Positions 47,201 through 58,082 of a stretch of 64,000 nt of DNA are shown here, one piece after another; within the stretch, counting starts at the first letter, position 1, and each line of letters starts with the position of its first letter. Source of the stretch: Datnioides undecimradiatus (Eukaryota > Chordata > Actinopteri > Lobotiformes > Datnioididae); contig WARS01000054.1 of the NCBI GenBank assembly GCA_008933995.1, forward strand, positions 1,426,001 through 1,490,000, written 5' to 3'. The position numbers and the translations under genes are program-made. The notes beneath the pieces were generated by a model. It ran no database searches, was not told the DNA's origin, and saw nothing but the letters and a program-made list of their open reading frames with translations.

Positions 47201-49186
47201 ATGAGCATGTACAGTTATCTTCAGAAGAGAATTCTGAATGTGAAGTCCCCACAGAAGAGGCAGGGGCCCAGACCAGAGAGAAGCAGTTCAACCAGGGAGA
47301 AGATTATGATGCGGACTCAAGTGGTGGATCAACAGTTCTTTTGTCACCTGGGAGCAGTTCTGAAGGCGACAGTTCAGGTGAGTGAAAAATTGTAATTTTG
47401 GCAATAATGATGGACACGAAGGCTAGGTAATACTATCATAGTTTTGTATATAATGATATATTACAGGTATTTTAAACTTTACGTTGAAGTTATGATTAGG
47501 CTTTGATGTATTGTGATGTGACAGTAGTTTTCACTTATTTGATTCCATTGTGTAAAAATTAAAGTATAACAATCAAAATGTTATGTTTGCTGGCTTAAAC
47601 CTGTTGTATCATTCAGATGACATGTCTAATACCTGTTGCTGATCTGTACTTCCTTTTAGCGGACAAAGATAGTCTGGCAACACAGGCCAGGCATTACAAG
47701 ACTCTGCAGGAGACGTATAAGAAACCAAAACCCAACCAAGATGCTGTCTGCCAGATCCTTGACCTTGAGTTTCAAGTAAGAAGAGCCTTCATTGACAGTG
47801 ACATTCTGAAAGAAGAGGACAAACCAGCAAAGATTTTTGAGGCATATCCATGTTTCAAAGAGCTTCATCATGTATGCACTTGTTGTTTTTGGCTTCTCCA
47901 CAAAGCTAGCATTGTTGCAGATTTTAACACTTATTTGCATTGCAGGTGATGGATGAGCTGCGGCGGATTCTGGATAAGGACAACAGCAAGTTCATAAATG
48001 AAGTAAAGAAGAGATGGGCCGACTTCTGCTCCATGGTGCAGTTTTATGGTGTTTGGAGGAAAGTGTTGAAGCCACCCATGAGCCTGGGTGCAGGTAAGTC
48101 ATTTTGCTGTCTTTAATACATGTAGCTGTTTCAACAGACACAATTAAAAGAACTGTTGTCAATGCATAACACTGATTTATTCTGTTCTAGTGGAATCCAA
48201 CATTGCCTTGTTCAGGGCACTACCCACACTCTTCCCCTCACAGTCTGCGCCACCTAAGAAGATGGGACAGGCCAAGGAGGCATTGCTTCATGTCCTTCAG
48301 GTGAGTTTGTTCATATTTTGTTAAGAATTAATCCTCTAACATTTCCCAAGTGTTTAGTGGCACCGCTCTTTAAACAGTGACTGAGGCTGCAAGTTATTTT
48401 TTCATGATTTCTTTTTGCCTGTATCTTGACCCATGGTCCTATCTTTGAAACGAAAATGATCCGTTTAATATACCACATGTCAGTATCAAGTTTGTGTTCA
48501 TGAATATATACAGCTCTGGAAAAAAAATGTTTCTTAAATTAGCATCTCTACATCTACTTAGCGTAGTCCATTCCAGTGTTTGTTCGATTCAACACAAGCC
48601 TTCTCATTCTGTAATGAGACACTGATCCAGGTGATCACCTGAACAAATCTTATTTTTATGAGGAAGATTATAAAACCACTGCTGTGATTAAAGATTGAGA
48701 TTGTCCTGTGGCAGTTTCGACTCTTCCTAAAGTTAAAATATTAGTGTTGTATTGTGTTGTTTAAAAATGAATATAGACATATTTTGCTGCATTATTCGAG
48801 GTCTGAAAAAACTGCATCTTTTTTAATTTTGACCAGTTGTCATTTTCTCTTAATAAATGCTCTAAATGGCAATATTTTAATTTCAAATTTGAGAGAAATG
48901 TTGTCAGCACTTTATAGAATGAAACAAAAATGTTCATTTTGCTCAAACGCATACCTATAAATAGTAAAACCAGCAAAACTGATCATTTTGCAGTGGTCTC
49001 TTAATTTTTTGAGCTGTAGATATGTACATAATGAGTGTTAAAAATCTCAGTTCACTTGCCTTTAAGCAGTTTTCAGTTTTTAGTATACCCTGAAGAAACT
49101 TCTGTTTTTATTTTTTTCTTCTTCAGCCAGCAAGCCAGCCATCTACCTCCAAGAAGAGAACTCTTCAGCCCTGTTTCAGTCTTTGA
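47201..49186 (+). CDS. SAMD3-like gene, five consecutive exons, start exon not located
   Basis: The exons are 47201-47377, 47660-47871, 47946-48093, 48191-48300 and 49127-49186. All have AG/GT boundaries and matching phases, giving about 234 residues up to TGA 49184-49186. The first exon is acidic/Ser-rich (SSEENSECEVPTEEAGAQTR). The core reads ARHYKTLQETYKKPKPNQDA, EAYPCFKELHHVMDELRRIL, VQFYGVWRKVLKPPMSLGA and ALPTLFPSQSAPPKKMGQAK. It ends STSKKRTLQPCFSL. This resembles the multi-copy fish proteins annotated as sterile alpha motif domain-containing 3-like, without a visible SAM domain. No ATG is in frame in the first exon found, so a start exon lies upstream. It is free of breaks, while its divergent partner is broken. 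Confidence 0.65.
48511..49016 (-). mobile_element. Tc1/mariner-type MITE with TA duplication
   Basis: The left end CAGCTCTGGAAAAAAAATGT and right end cttaattttttgagctg (reverse complement CAGCTCAAAAAATTAAG) are flanked by TA at 48509-48510 and 49017-49018. The interior (agtggtctc, gatcattttgc, aatgacaactggtc on the reverse strand) matches a common fish Tc1-type noncoding element as remembered. It is 506 bp long with no transposase, and lies in the last intron of the SAMD3-like gene. Confidence 0.75.
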
Positions 49187-50118
49187 TGGGTCCGCTGTCT
49201 TCTTCTGGCAATTGAAACCTCCTGTCACTACATTGCCAAAGAAGAACTCAGGCTGAAGGTTTTCCTTATCTGATGGGTTATTACACACCTGCATCTCACT
49301 ATACAAGTGTGTGGCCCTTCTCCTGTCATTCAGACAAGAGTCTTGGGACTAGTAGTATCCTGGCTTGAGACTACAAACCATTACCAAAAGAGCCATAGCA
49401 GAGTGGGAATGCTTTCTACATTAAGAATAGAGGCTATTTCAGGCTTGGGGGGGGGTACAAAACTCAAGCCCCTGTGTTTTTGAAGTTTTACACACAAATA
49501 CTGAGAGCTTGCTGTCTATTTTGTTCATGCAAAAGTAGTTTTTCCTTGACTACCATGTTCTGTCTCATATTTTAAATGTTTGTAAAGATAATGAGCTTAT
49601 AGCCTCTGTTACCTCTGAGTGTTTCAGAAATTACTTTTTCTGAGGGGGTTAATTTGCAAACATTAAATTGTAAACATTATAAAGGAATCAACTATTCTGC
49701 AAGCACTTCAAATAAATGTTCTTGGCAATATTCTCTGTGTATGATTTAATTTAGGTGTAAATGCAGTGTATTGATTTAAGATAAGCTAATCGCAACTCTT
49801 AACTCATAACTATGATCTTGTTAAGTTGCTCTGGATTTATGGTTATTTCACTCAATTTGAGTAAGAAACAAAAAGTGAAATAAGAATTGAAAAGCTAGTT
49901 TGAGATTATTTGACTTGCATACCTACCACTTGGAATAGTGGTTCACCACTTATTTTAAGGTATTTCTCCCACTTGCCTAATATGTATTTATTTTCTTATT
50001 TCAAGAAATCTTACCAAGTATGATTATCTCACTGCACTGGCAGATTATTTCATAATTTTAGTCTATATCTGCTCAAACCAAGTATTGTTATTATATTAAT
50101 TTATTAATTTTTTACGTG
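49187..50118. other. 3' flank of the SAMD3-like gene and candidate element end
   Basis: It has AATAAA at about 49711, which could be the polyadenylation signal, a G run at 49448-49455, and then EnSpm-like subterminal sequence up to 50118. Confidence 0.4.
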
Positions 50119-50940
50119 GGGTGTTACTCAAATAGTCAACAGAAGTCTGATTATTGTCTTCCTTTCTGCCTATGGGAGTTTGTTCTGACGAAGGAAAGTC
50201 ACCTCAGCTTCTGAAAGTTTACATACAAATAGTATGCAGACATCTCAGTTTCTATGTATTGTAAAACTATATTGAGTTTTTATAAATGCTTTTGTTTGCT
50301 GCAGCTCTGACTCATCTTTTATTTAACAGCTAGGAAATCTAATGCAGTGCTTTATTGATAAATTTTGGATCAACAGCAACCACAATACATGCAATTTGCT
50401 GAATATGAATGCCAAAGCAAAGATTAACTGTGAAAATATTCTGCAATCCTGAGCAAATCCTATGAGCAAACTGAAACTGTTTAGCATCTTCATGTTCTGA
50501 AGCCTGATGTTTTTAACTGTATAATACTGTAAGTAAGACAGTTGAACTGCACATTGGGCCATTGACTTCTGTTTTGAATGAGGAAGTATCATCTGCCGCT
50601 GTATACAGATGAGGTGAACAGTGACACTGCGCTGAGTCATGTGATATCAGGAATCTCTGTCAACAGCAGGTGCTGCTTGCTGTACCTGCTATAATGTGAA
50701 GTGAGTTAGACAATATTTCCAGCTCCAGTTCACTAGCGTTGATTTCCTGTTGCTGTGTGTATTTTTACAGCCTTAAGCAGCCGGTCCAATAATTGGCTGT
50801 GAAGCTGCACCACTGTGGCACTGTTTCTAGCGAAAGAAGAGTGGGGTGAATGTGAATGCAAAAATTACCTGTATTTTAGTCACATTCATTTTTTGGAACA
50901 AAGCAATTTTTAGAAGAAAAATCACGTTCCATCAGGGAGG
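50119..50940. other. spacer, nothing recognised
   Basis: No gene or repeat was recognised. A short match to copy A upstream sequence (gagtcatgtga-atcag, 38465 against 50632) hints that the duplicated block may once have begun further upstream. Confidence 0.35.
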
Positions 50941-50959
50941 GCAGCACTATAAACGCCAC

Positions 50960-51475
50960 CTATCGGCGGCCGCCACTGCTCTCCAGCTATTTCAAAAGAA
51001 TGTGTCACATGATGCGTACATATATATCATACGTATCATGTAGCGTGACATAAACGTGTGCTTTTGATTTTTAAACATCAAAGCCGCCACTGCTCAGCTG
51101 TTCAAAAGAATGTGTCACATGATACGTATGTGGGCGGGGCCCTGTCATCTGATGATGCAACGGAAAAAACCCTGGTTACCAAGGTGACATAAGCAATGAT
51201 CCAGAAAAGCGTGTGCTTTTGATTTTTTAAACATCAAAACCGCCACTGCTCCGGCTCATTAAAGAATGTGTGTCCTCACGCCAATGATCGTATGTGGGCG
51301 GAGCCCTGTCATCTGATGATGCAACGGAAAAAGCCCTGGTTATCAAGGTGACATAAGCGATGATCAGAAAGCGTGTGCTTTTGATTTTTAAACATCAAAG
51401 CCGCCACTTTCTCCAGCTGTTCAAAAGAATGTGTCACATATTGATACATGTGGGGCGGTTACCAGGTGACATATG
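50960..51475 (+). repeat. tandem promoter array of the broken CFAP58-like copy (about 3.3 units of 155-162 bp)
   Basis: Units begin gtgtgcttttgattttt at about 51056, 51211 and 51373, with a partial unit at about 50970-51020. Units carry the GC box (gtgggcggggccctg or gtgggcggagccctg; shortened in the third) and an X-box-like site: GTTACC-AA-GGTGAC (51175-51188), GTTATC-AA-GGTGAC (51339-51352) and GTTACC-A-GGTGAC (51458-51470). Copy A has a single unit. TATAAATA follows near 51505. Confidence 0.8.
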
Positions 51476-51553
51476 ATGTCATCGAGCATGCAACCTGAAA
51501 GTTATAAATAGACCTGAAATGAGGTCGCGCTGGGTCACATCCCCAGACAATCA

Positions 51554-51589
51554 GACGTTCTTGTTGACGTTCTTGTTGACGTTCTTGTT
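51554..51589 (+). repeat. triplicated 12-mer in the 5' leader of copy B
   Basis: GACGTTCTTGTT occurs three times head to tail, followed by GAAAT. Copy A has it once (about 39051-39062). Confidence 0.95.
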
Positions 51590-51613
51590 GAAATACGATT
51601 TTTCCTAGGACAG

Positions 51614-53100
51614 ATGGAGAACAAAAAAACAAATAGTTCCTCCGCAGCTGCAACTGCAGTATTGAGTGAAGACGCTGTCAAGATGAGACGTGAGATAAGC
51701 AAGCTCAGAAAGAACTGGACATAAGTCCACAAAAAAAATAGAGCTTTCTGAAAAGATGACACACTTCAGCACACAGAGAAGAAAAGACACACTCTTAAAG
51801 GCAGAGATACAAGAGCTGAAAAAGACAGATAAAGAGATCAGAAGGGCGCTGGGGATGAATTCTCTCAGCAGCTTGATAAAAGGCAGAGATTTCCTCGAAC
51901 AGGGCTCCTAAAACAGTCATCACACAGAGAGATCTTCTAGATGATGAGCTGTTTCATTACAAAACAAGCATGAGTAAGAAAAACAAGGACCTGCAAGTGG
52001 CCATGAAAATGCAGAGACAAATTTCAGGGCAAAATGCGTAATCCTTGAACTGGAGTGGAGAAACTGGAAGGGAAAGGCCAGTCTGGAGGCAAGGTATTGC
52101 TTACCCAAAAAATCTCGGGGGAACTTGCCCAAAGATCAAGCGATTCTCAAAGAAAGAAAAGTGTTCTGATCTCACGGAACAACATGAAAATGGTGGCTAA
52201 GACTGAATGCCATCACTGCTCCAGTTGTCATGCTAATGTGCTTGAGACTTGCCACTAAACATATCTGAGGGTGCACAATAATAAGATTAAGGAGGTTAAA
52301 AAAGGACACATTCGCCCAAGACCCAGAAGTGACAACTTTGCAGAGAAAACTGGAAATGTCTGACTGCAGCCTCCAAGAGACATCGGAGCGAGATGCCAAA
52401 ATTGAAGAGTGGGAAATGAGGGGGAGCTGAAAAAAAGCGTGGCATTAAAGGGACAAGTTCATACATTACAAAGAAGCTGATAAATTATAAGGGTTACTAT
52501 GAGAAATTCCGTGACAAGCAAAAAGCCATCAAAAATGTGCCTGAAGACAAATCAGCTGCCACCCAGGTCCATCCCGTCTCCTCTGCTGGACAATGAAGCA
52601 GGGGAGAAAGACAGGGCCCTACCAGTATGCTCTCGTCCAAGTGCCGCCTACTCCACCCATTTCAAGAAGTCCCAGCAAGAAGCCTGACATTAAATCAAGA
52701 TCACACCCGAGCACCTGCTATCTACCACAAATCACCAAAAGGTCATCGTCGAGCCTGAAGGTAAGTTACCCCCCCCATAACCAAAAAGTTACCGTCATCC
52801 ACCATCAAGCCAAAAGGCACATTTCATTACAACATTCTTCCACCTATCTGTGAAAAGAAAATTCGGACCAAGGGCAGTCCTCAGCAGGTCAGACAAAAGT
52901 CTTGACTAAGGAAGCTGATCGTGACCATGGCCCCAGTTCTCTGAAGAATTACCAACAGCCCAAGACCAACACCACACTGTTACTCGCCCTGGAAGAGGCC
53001 CCTCTTGTGATCCTTCCCAAGGTTTCTTCTAATTCCACCATTACTGGTTGTTTTTGGGTTTTTCATATGCAGCCAGGGGTCACTGTCTTGAACAGTGAAT
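51614..53100 (+). pseudogene. CFAP58-like gene, broken copy
   Basis: ATG at 51614 opens MENKKTNSSSAAATAVLSED, parallel to the start of the copy at 39081. The frame closes after about 36 codons (RKNWT then TAA), and the remainder of the coding region is interrupted by many one- to few-base gaps. The Pro/Lys-rich tail and the 73-codon repeat remain recognisable to about 53310. It is unlikely to give a full-length product. Confidence 0.8.
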
Positions 53101-54539
53101 GAGCCACTCATCTCAAGAAGTGCCAGCAGGGTGTGACGTTAAATCAGTTCACCCCGTCACCAAAATCATCACCATCGCTTCATCACGTCTGAAGATAAAT
53201 GGCTCAACCAAAAGATCCACCACTCATCCGCCATCAAGTCAAAAGGCAAATCGCATTACAACATTCTTCAACCAATCTCCAAAAATTCGGACCAAGGGCA
53301 TACCTCACTAGGTAAGCCACAATTCTTATTAATTAAGAACCTAGACCAAGACCAAGACCACCCAGTTACTACCCTGGAAGGCCTCTTATTAACTGATCCT
53401 TCCCAAGGTTTCTTCAATTCCACCATTACTGGTTGTTTTGGGAGTTTTTTCCTTGCCGCTTGAGGGTAATTCAGGTAACTCAAAACAATACTTACTAAAC
53501 TAACACCGAATTAAATCAAAATTAAAAAAAAATCAAAATCAAAAATGTGACTTTTTCATTCTCTTGTTCTTTGTGTCTGCATAGATAATCTTTAAATATA
53601 TGTTCATTTCTTCTGAATATTTGTTTTCAAAATTGTTCTGTAAAAAGTTCTCGTCTTCTTGCTATGACCATCTTCTTTTTTTACCAAATGTTATCTAGCT
53701 AAAGACATATGAGTAAAGTCAAGCTAAAAGATGATAACTACTTCAGCCTATTATCTCAGGACAGAGCAATTTGTGGTATGTGTTACAATATTTTATAAAG
53801 AGACAAGTGCAGTTATTTCCAGGCCCTCCATAAGTTACATAACTGTGGAACGTCATCCCTAAAATCAAATGGCAACCGACTTACATAGAAGTTTGTGTAT
53901 AGTGTTGGAGATTAAAAGAAGTTTTAGCTTGGAATACTCTACATTTACACAATAACCTTTAATTAAAGGCTTATATGCAGGATTTGTTGTTTAGTGTTTG
54001 TAAAAATTAGTTCAAATTTAGCACGTTTCTCCTGCTCAACAAAGGGACATAAGAAAGTCAGATGAGCGTGGTGAGACCTATATGCCAAGTAAAGGGAGAG
54101 GTCATGGACATGAACTTTAAGCACCGCGAGTGTGTCTCACACTTACACGTACAGAGCGGCAGCTTACCAGTCGGAGTAACTGCACGTGAGTGAAAGGATT
54201 AAGTTTGGAGTTTACAACAAATGTACTTATTACTGCAAAAGCAACAGAGAAGAAAAATTAAATCCATGTCCATGTGATTCTCCTGCTTATAGGGGACTCA
54301 TTTTGCTGCAGGCATGTAAGCCTAAAATTATTATACTGTGTATTGGAGCTTTTGAAAATGATATTGGATTGATCATGTTAACTTCAACAGTCGATCTGAG
54401 CGTAATCCCTACTGTTAGTTTTAAGTTTATTATTTCATTGTCTTTTAGGTGTTATCAGCAGCAGCCTGTTCCTGACTCTCAAGACTAATTGTCTTAGGTA
54501 GTGCTTTTTTGTCTGGTTTTTAATTTCTTGTTTTTAGGG

Positions 54540-54688
54540 ACTGTGCCTGCTCTAGGGCTATGTTTTGCCTGCCTTTTGGATTTGTTCACCTTTGCTTGGT
54601 CTGATTACCTGGATTTGGAGCCCTGCCTGTACTTTCAACCATCATAAGCAATAACTTTTACAATAAACTGTTTGCCAGTCTCTGCTCC

Positions 54689-54730
<42 letters not shown>

Positions 54731-54760
54731 CATTTGGGTCCACCTTTGTGACATTTAATT
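54540..54760 (+). mobile_element. possible LTR-tail fossil with embedded (GT)n
   Basis: AATAAA near 54663, then a (GT)n run and ctgcatttgggtccaccttt..gtgaca resemble the end of a fish gypsy-like LTR. It directly abuts the end of copy B. Old remnant, low confidence. Confidence 0.25.
54690..54727. repeat. (GT)n microsatellite
   Basis: About 19 GT units. Confidence 0.95.
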
Positions 54761-55079
54761 GGCTACATTGGAAAAAAACACAGTGAATAGGATTTAAGAC
54801 ACTCAATGAATCAATCAATCTTTTAGTCTGAAATACAGATTACAGGATTGTAGCCAACTAGGCCTTAAAACTGTAAGTAGATAGACTTCCATGAACTAAA
54901 ACAAATAAACATCTCTATTATCCTTGCTTCATGAACAAATAAGGTTTTATTTGTAAAACACTAAAAGATTCCAAACCATGTGTCTGTTCATGTCATTTCG
55001 CCGTTGAATTTTTCAATTTTAGGGTAAACTTCGCTACAGTAGACAAACCCCAAACTGTCTCCAGATTTCCCTCTTTTTT

Positions 55080-55337
55080 AACATTAGTCTGACTCATTTT
55101 TAAAGCTCGCCATTGCCCGTCGTTTCCTTTTGACATACCTTCACGAAATGCACAACTTAGACCTTTTTCCACACCATTAAACCAGTTCGTTCTTACACCG
55201 CCACCGCCGCCACTCCTCACACTTTCCAAATAAAACGGGTCAACTGTGTGCGTGTGCGCCTCAAGTGCGTCACACTGCTCTGCTGCTCGGAGGACGAGCA
55301 GACACAAGCAGTAAGGGAGAGGGGAAGAAGAAGAAAG
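55080..55337 (+). promoter_or_regulatory. CpG-rich promoter/5' leader of the dkk3-like gene
   Basis: Base composition changes sharply from AT-rich to CpG-rich (gcccgtcgtttcc, ccgccaccgccgccac, gcgcctcaagtgcgtc) just upstream of the dkk3-like exon, as expected for a CpG-island promoter. Confidence 0.5.
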
Positions 55338-55526
55338 ATGTCAGGATCACACTCCTGTCGGTGTCTTTCACTTTGAGCTTGCTATGGGCGGCCGGTGGCA
55401 CGGCGCGGAGCGAGGCAGCGATCCTGGACGCCCTGGAGCGAAGCCCGGTCAGTCTGAACGACATATTACGAGAGGTCGAGGAGTTGATGGAGACACCAGC
55501 ACATACTGGTGGAAGCTGTAGACCAG
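55338..55526 (+). CDS. dkk3: dkk3-like first coding exon (signal peptide and N-terminal region)
   Basis: The open frame reads RITLLSVSFTLSLLWAAGG (signal-peptide core), then SEAAILDALERSPVSLNDI and LREVEELME. SLNDILREVEELME parallels human DKK3 (TLNEMFREVEELMEDTQHKL). DKK3 is a secreted Dickkopf-family glycoprotein that neighbours MICAL2 in human, so synteny supports the call. Two oddities stand out. The nearest ATG (55338-55340) is out of frame with the signal peptide by one base. After ELMET the DKK3-like reading continues (TQH-LVEAVDQ) only in another frame, implying a second small indel near 55493-55498. Sequencing error, a divergent allele or decay could explain both. Later dkk3 exons were not found in the window. 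Confidence 0.6.
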
Positions 55527-58080
55527 GTCTGCGTCATATTTTTATCCATTCATAAAGGAACACTGTTGCATATTTCAATTCACTTGCATTTAGTATTTTT
55601 GTTCCTAATTTATCACAATAGACAGATCAGCTCAGCTTCATTTTTTGACTTCGAGCAAATCTGTATTGCAACACTACACCTTTCTCTGTCTGTTATGCCT
55701 AAATATCTGGAAAATAATAGTGTGATACTATACATATAACACTCAAGCTACTAGAACTGTTATTCTACCTCTGAATTTCAACAGGTCTAATTAGGCTGCT
55801 GATCGTGTTTGAGTAGTCGTATCTGGTTTTGATCATTTGCGACCTGCTGTGATTTCCTCTTGTCATCCCAAGAGGTAGAGATTTAATATCGTTCAGTGGA
55901 TACTGTATATACCCACAAACTGCCTGCTGTTACAGCCACCTTGTGCATTATAATCCCCCACCACACCTATATTGGAATCTGAAATATGGACATAATGAAA
56001 ATGCCATGTGGGTTGTTTTTTTAAATTTCTATTAATCTCATGATTGAATTTAATGTCTGTTTTAAAATTCAATCCAACAGATAACTACTGAGAGTGCTAA
56101 ATCATCTTTAACATCTTTGGATCTGCATCCTGTTAACAAGTATTGGGACTAAGAGGGTGATAAGGATGGAAACAAGAGCTGTTAGGTCTAGATAGAGCTG
56201 ACAAGGTAAAGGGTTAGCACTCCCACACACAAACCCTTTCATCTTGAGGCATTTTTTTTCATAGATAGGAAAACAATTTTGTGGTTAGTGTAACCCTTTT
56301 AAATATTTGAGTGGAGTTTAGGGGATTCCATTGCGGATAGTGAACAACATGCACATTCTACACATAATTAAACACAAAACTACCAGCACAGTTGCTTTTC
56401 GGTTTGAGGTCTGACACAAAATGTCACCCATTTGCATGTTTAGGAAATTAATAACAAAACAGGAGGTTACCTTTCATCCACCTTAGAGGTCTCTGGCCAG
56501 TGGAACAGTGGGGATCATGTGGTATTTTTCCACTGTATTGTATGTGGTGTTTAGTGAATAATTAGAGGACGTGGCTCAAAAGGCATTATCATCCCTCTGT
56601 TTTCTGTCTTGGTTTCATCCGGCCTGCTTTGATTCTAAACATCTGATTGACATCTGGTTCAGCTCTCTAAAGTGAGTGTTTTGACTGAGCACGTCAGTGT
56701 AATACGTTAGAGTCTGCTGCTCCAGCTGACTCAATATTCCGGATGTTTGGTTTTCAGGCAGAAAGACAAAATCCAACTGCCCCAGATACAGACCAAGTGT
56801 TTTTCTTTCAAAAGTCATGATGCAAATTGTGAAGGCAGCCTGGAAACACAGCTTGAGCCTTTCATATTTAATCACATTTCACGTTATCACAATCCGTTAT
56901 TAATATTAATGAGAGCACTTATTTTGGTATAATGTTTTCTACATTAGAATCTCTGTCAGTTTTGTAAATATTCCTGGTGTCTGTAAAAAGAGACAGAGAG
57001 ATGAAAACTATGGCTGCATTGTCTCGGCTTGTTTTATAAGAATGAGATCACGCAGCAAAAAGCAAACCTATACTTTTCATAGTTTTAGCCAAGGGCGACC
57101 AGCTTGGATTGAGGTCATTACTGCCTGCTGCCTGTGTTTTGCCATTACTTTACAGCATTGGTTTTGATCTTTTGCTTTCCTGGCAGCTGCACAGAAAGTG
57201 GTTATGTTGGAAAAAAAAACTCCCAGGGAACCAAGTAAGCCTGTGAGCCAGACAGTTTAAGGTCTGCTTCTCTAAAATGACTACTTGTATAGGAATTTCA
57301 CTCTCAGCATGAAGTTACACTTAAAATACACACAGGGAAGTCAGAGTAATGTTAGTTGACTCAGCACCTCATAGAAAATACTAGTAACTTATTTTTCTGT
57401 GATTTTTTAAGATGAAAGACATCTGGACACATGTGTTAAAGCTTTATACTTTTAGATGCGAAGCTAATGATTAGCCTGATTAATGGGGATCCATTGGCCC
57501 AAAACCACAAAATGTGTTTAAAGTAAAAATGTTTTAGGGCAACAGAGCCTGTGTGAACATGGAAATACAAATGCTAAAAAACTTCAGTGTCTAGACAGGC
57601 AGGTAACAAGTCACAGATGAGAAAGGAGGGTGCAAAAGAGAGAAGTCAGGATGCATGCAGCAACCAAACTTAGCAAACTAGCTTCAGGAGGGTTGGTGGA
57701 AAGTGTCAGTTAAGCATGCATGGCTGATGATAAAAGTGAAACATGTGTAGTTGGATTTGGCAGTTAGGTGAAGGGGTCTCTGCTGGACAAGGCAGGACAG
57801 GCCAGAACTGAGTCTGAAATCCTCCTTATTCACTCATTTTAGAGTTCAGTGATGCTCTTTGGAGCTGCACATTCAGTTTGGAAATATTTATTTCAACTCT
57901 TGGTGCACACTGCTGTCACTATTGCCACATCAACTTTGTCAGTATGACTAGATTGAAAAGCTGCGCATTGGAAAATACACTGACAGTACTTGCATTCACC
58001 CAAAAAGCAGTGCTAGTGTGATTATCGTATGCCTGTATAGTGTTTGAAACATCAGAATTTGGTTGATAAATTGGGATTTT
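55527..58080. other. dkk3-like intron, nothing recognised
   Basis: AT-rich sequence without recognisable exons or repeats. A cysteine-rich DKK exon was looked for and not seen. Confidence 0.45.
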
Positions 58081-58082
58081 TA

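Larger units (their letters stand above)
42593..50118. mobile_element. candidate EnSpm/CACTA-like two-gene transposon
   Basis: The left end CACTGCAAAAATTAACAATC begins with the CACTG of fish EnSpm elements and is followed by subterminal motifs such as cttgttttgaga. At the right, attaattttttacgtg ends at 50118 and pairs with the left end at about 14 of 18 positions. Subterminal atcttaccaagtatg and cactggcagattatttc precede it. No 3-bp target duplication is evident, so the right end is uncertain. Inside are a zinc-finger transposase-like gene (minus) and a SAMD3-like gene (plus) diverging from about 46.25-46.40 kb. A small Tc1-type MITE and a possible solo LTR have inserted into it. Confidence 0.4.
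51000..54515 (+). repeat. duplicated block, copy B
   Basis: Same orientation as 38782-41905. Similarity is uneven. The coding part differs by many small gaps, while stretches of the 3' flank (for example 53878-53990 against 41267-41380) are nearly identical. Confidence 0.85.

Noticed and set aside
50960-51475. Tandem units considered as a CRISPR-like or satellite array
   Set aside because: Vertebrate context; the units are whole copies of one gene promoter present singly in front of the sister gene.
52499-53311. Several small plus-strand frames in copy B as genes
   Set aside because: They are pieces of the broken CFAP58-like copy; no one frame spans the homologous region.
56615-56875. Minus-strand frame of 86 codons in the dkk3-like intron
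   Set aside because: No domain, no splice context, average composition; consistent with chance.
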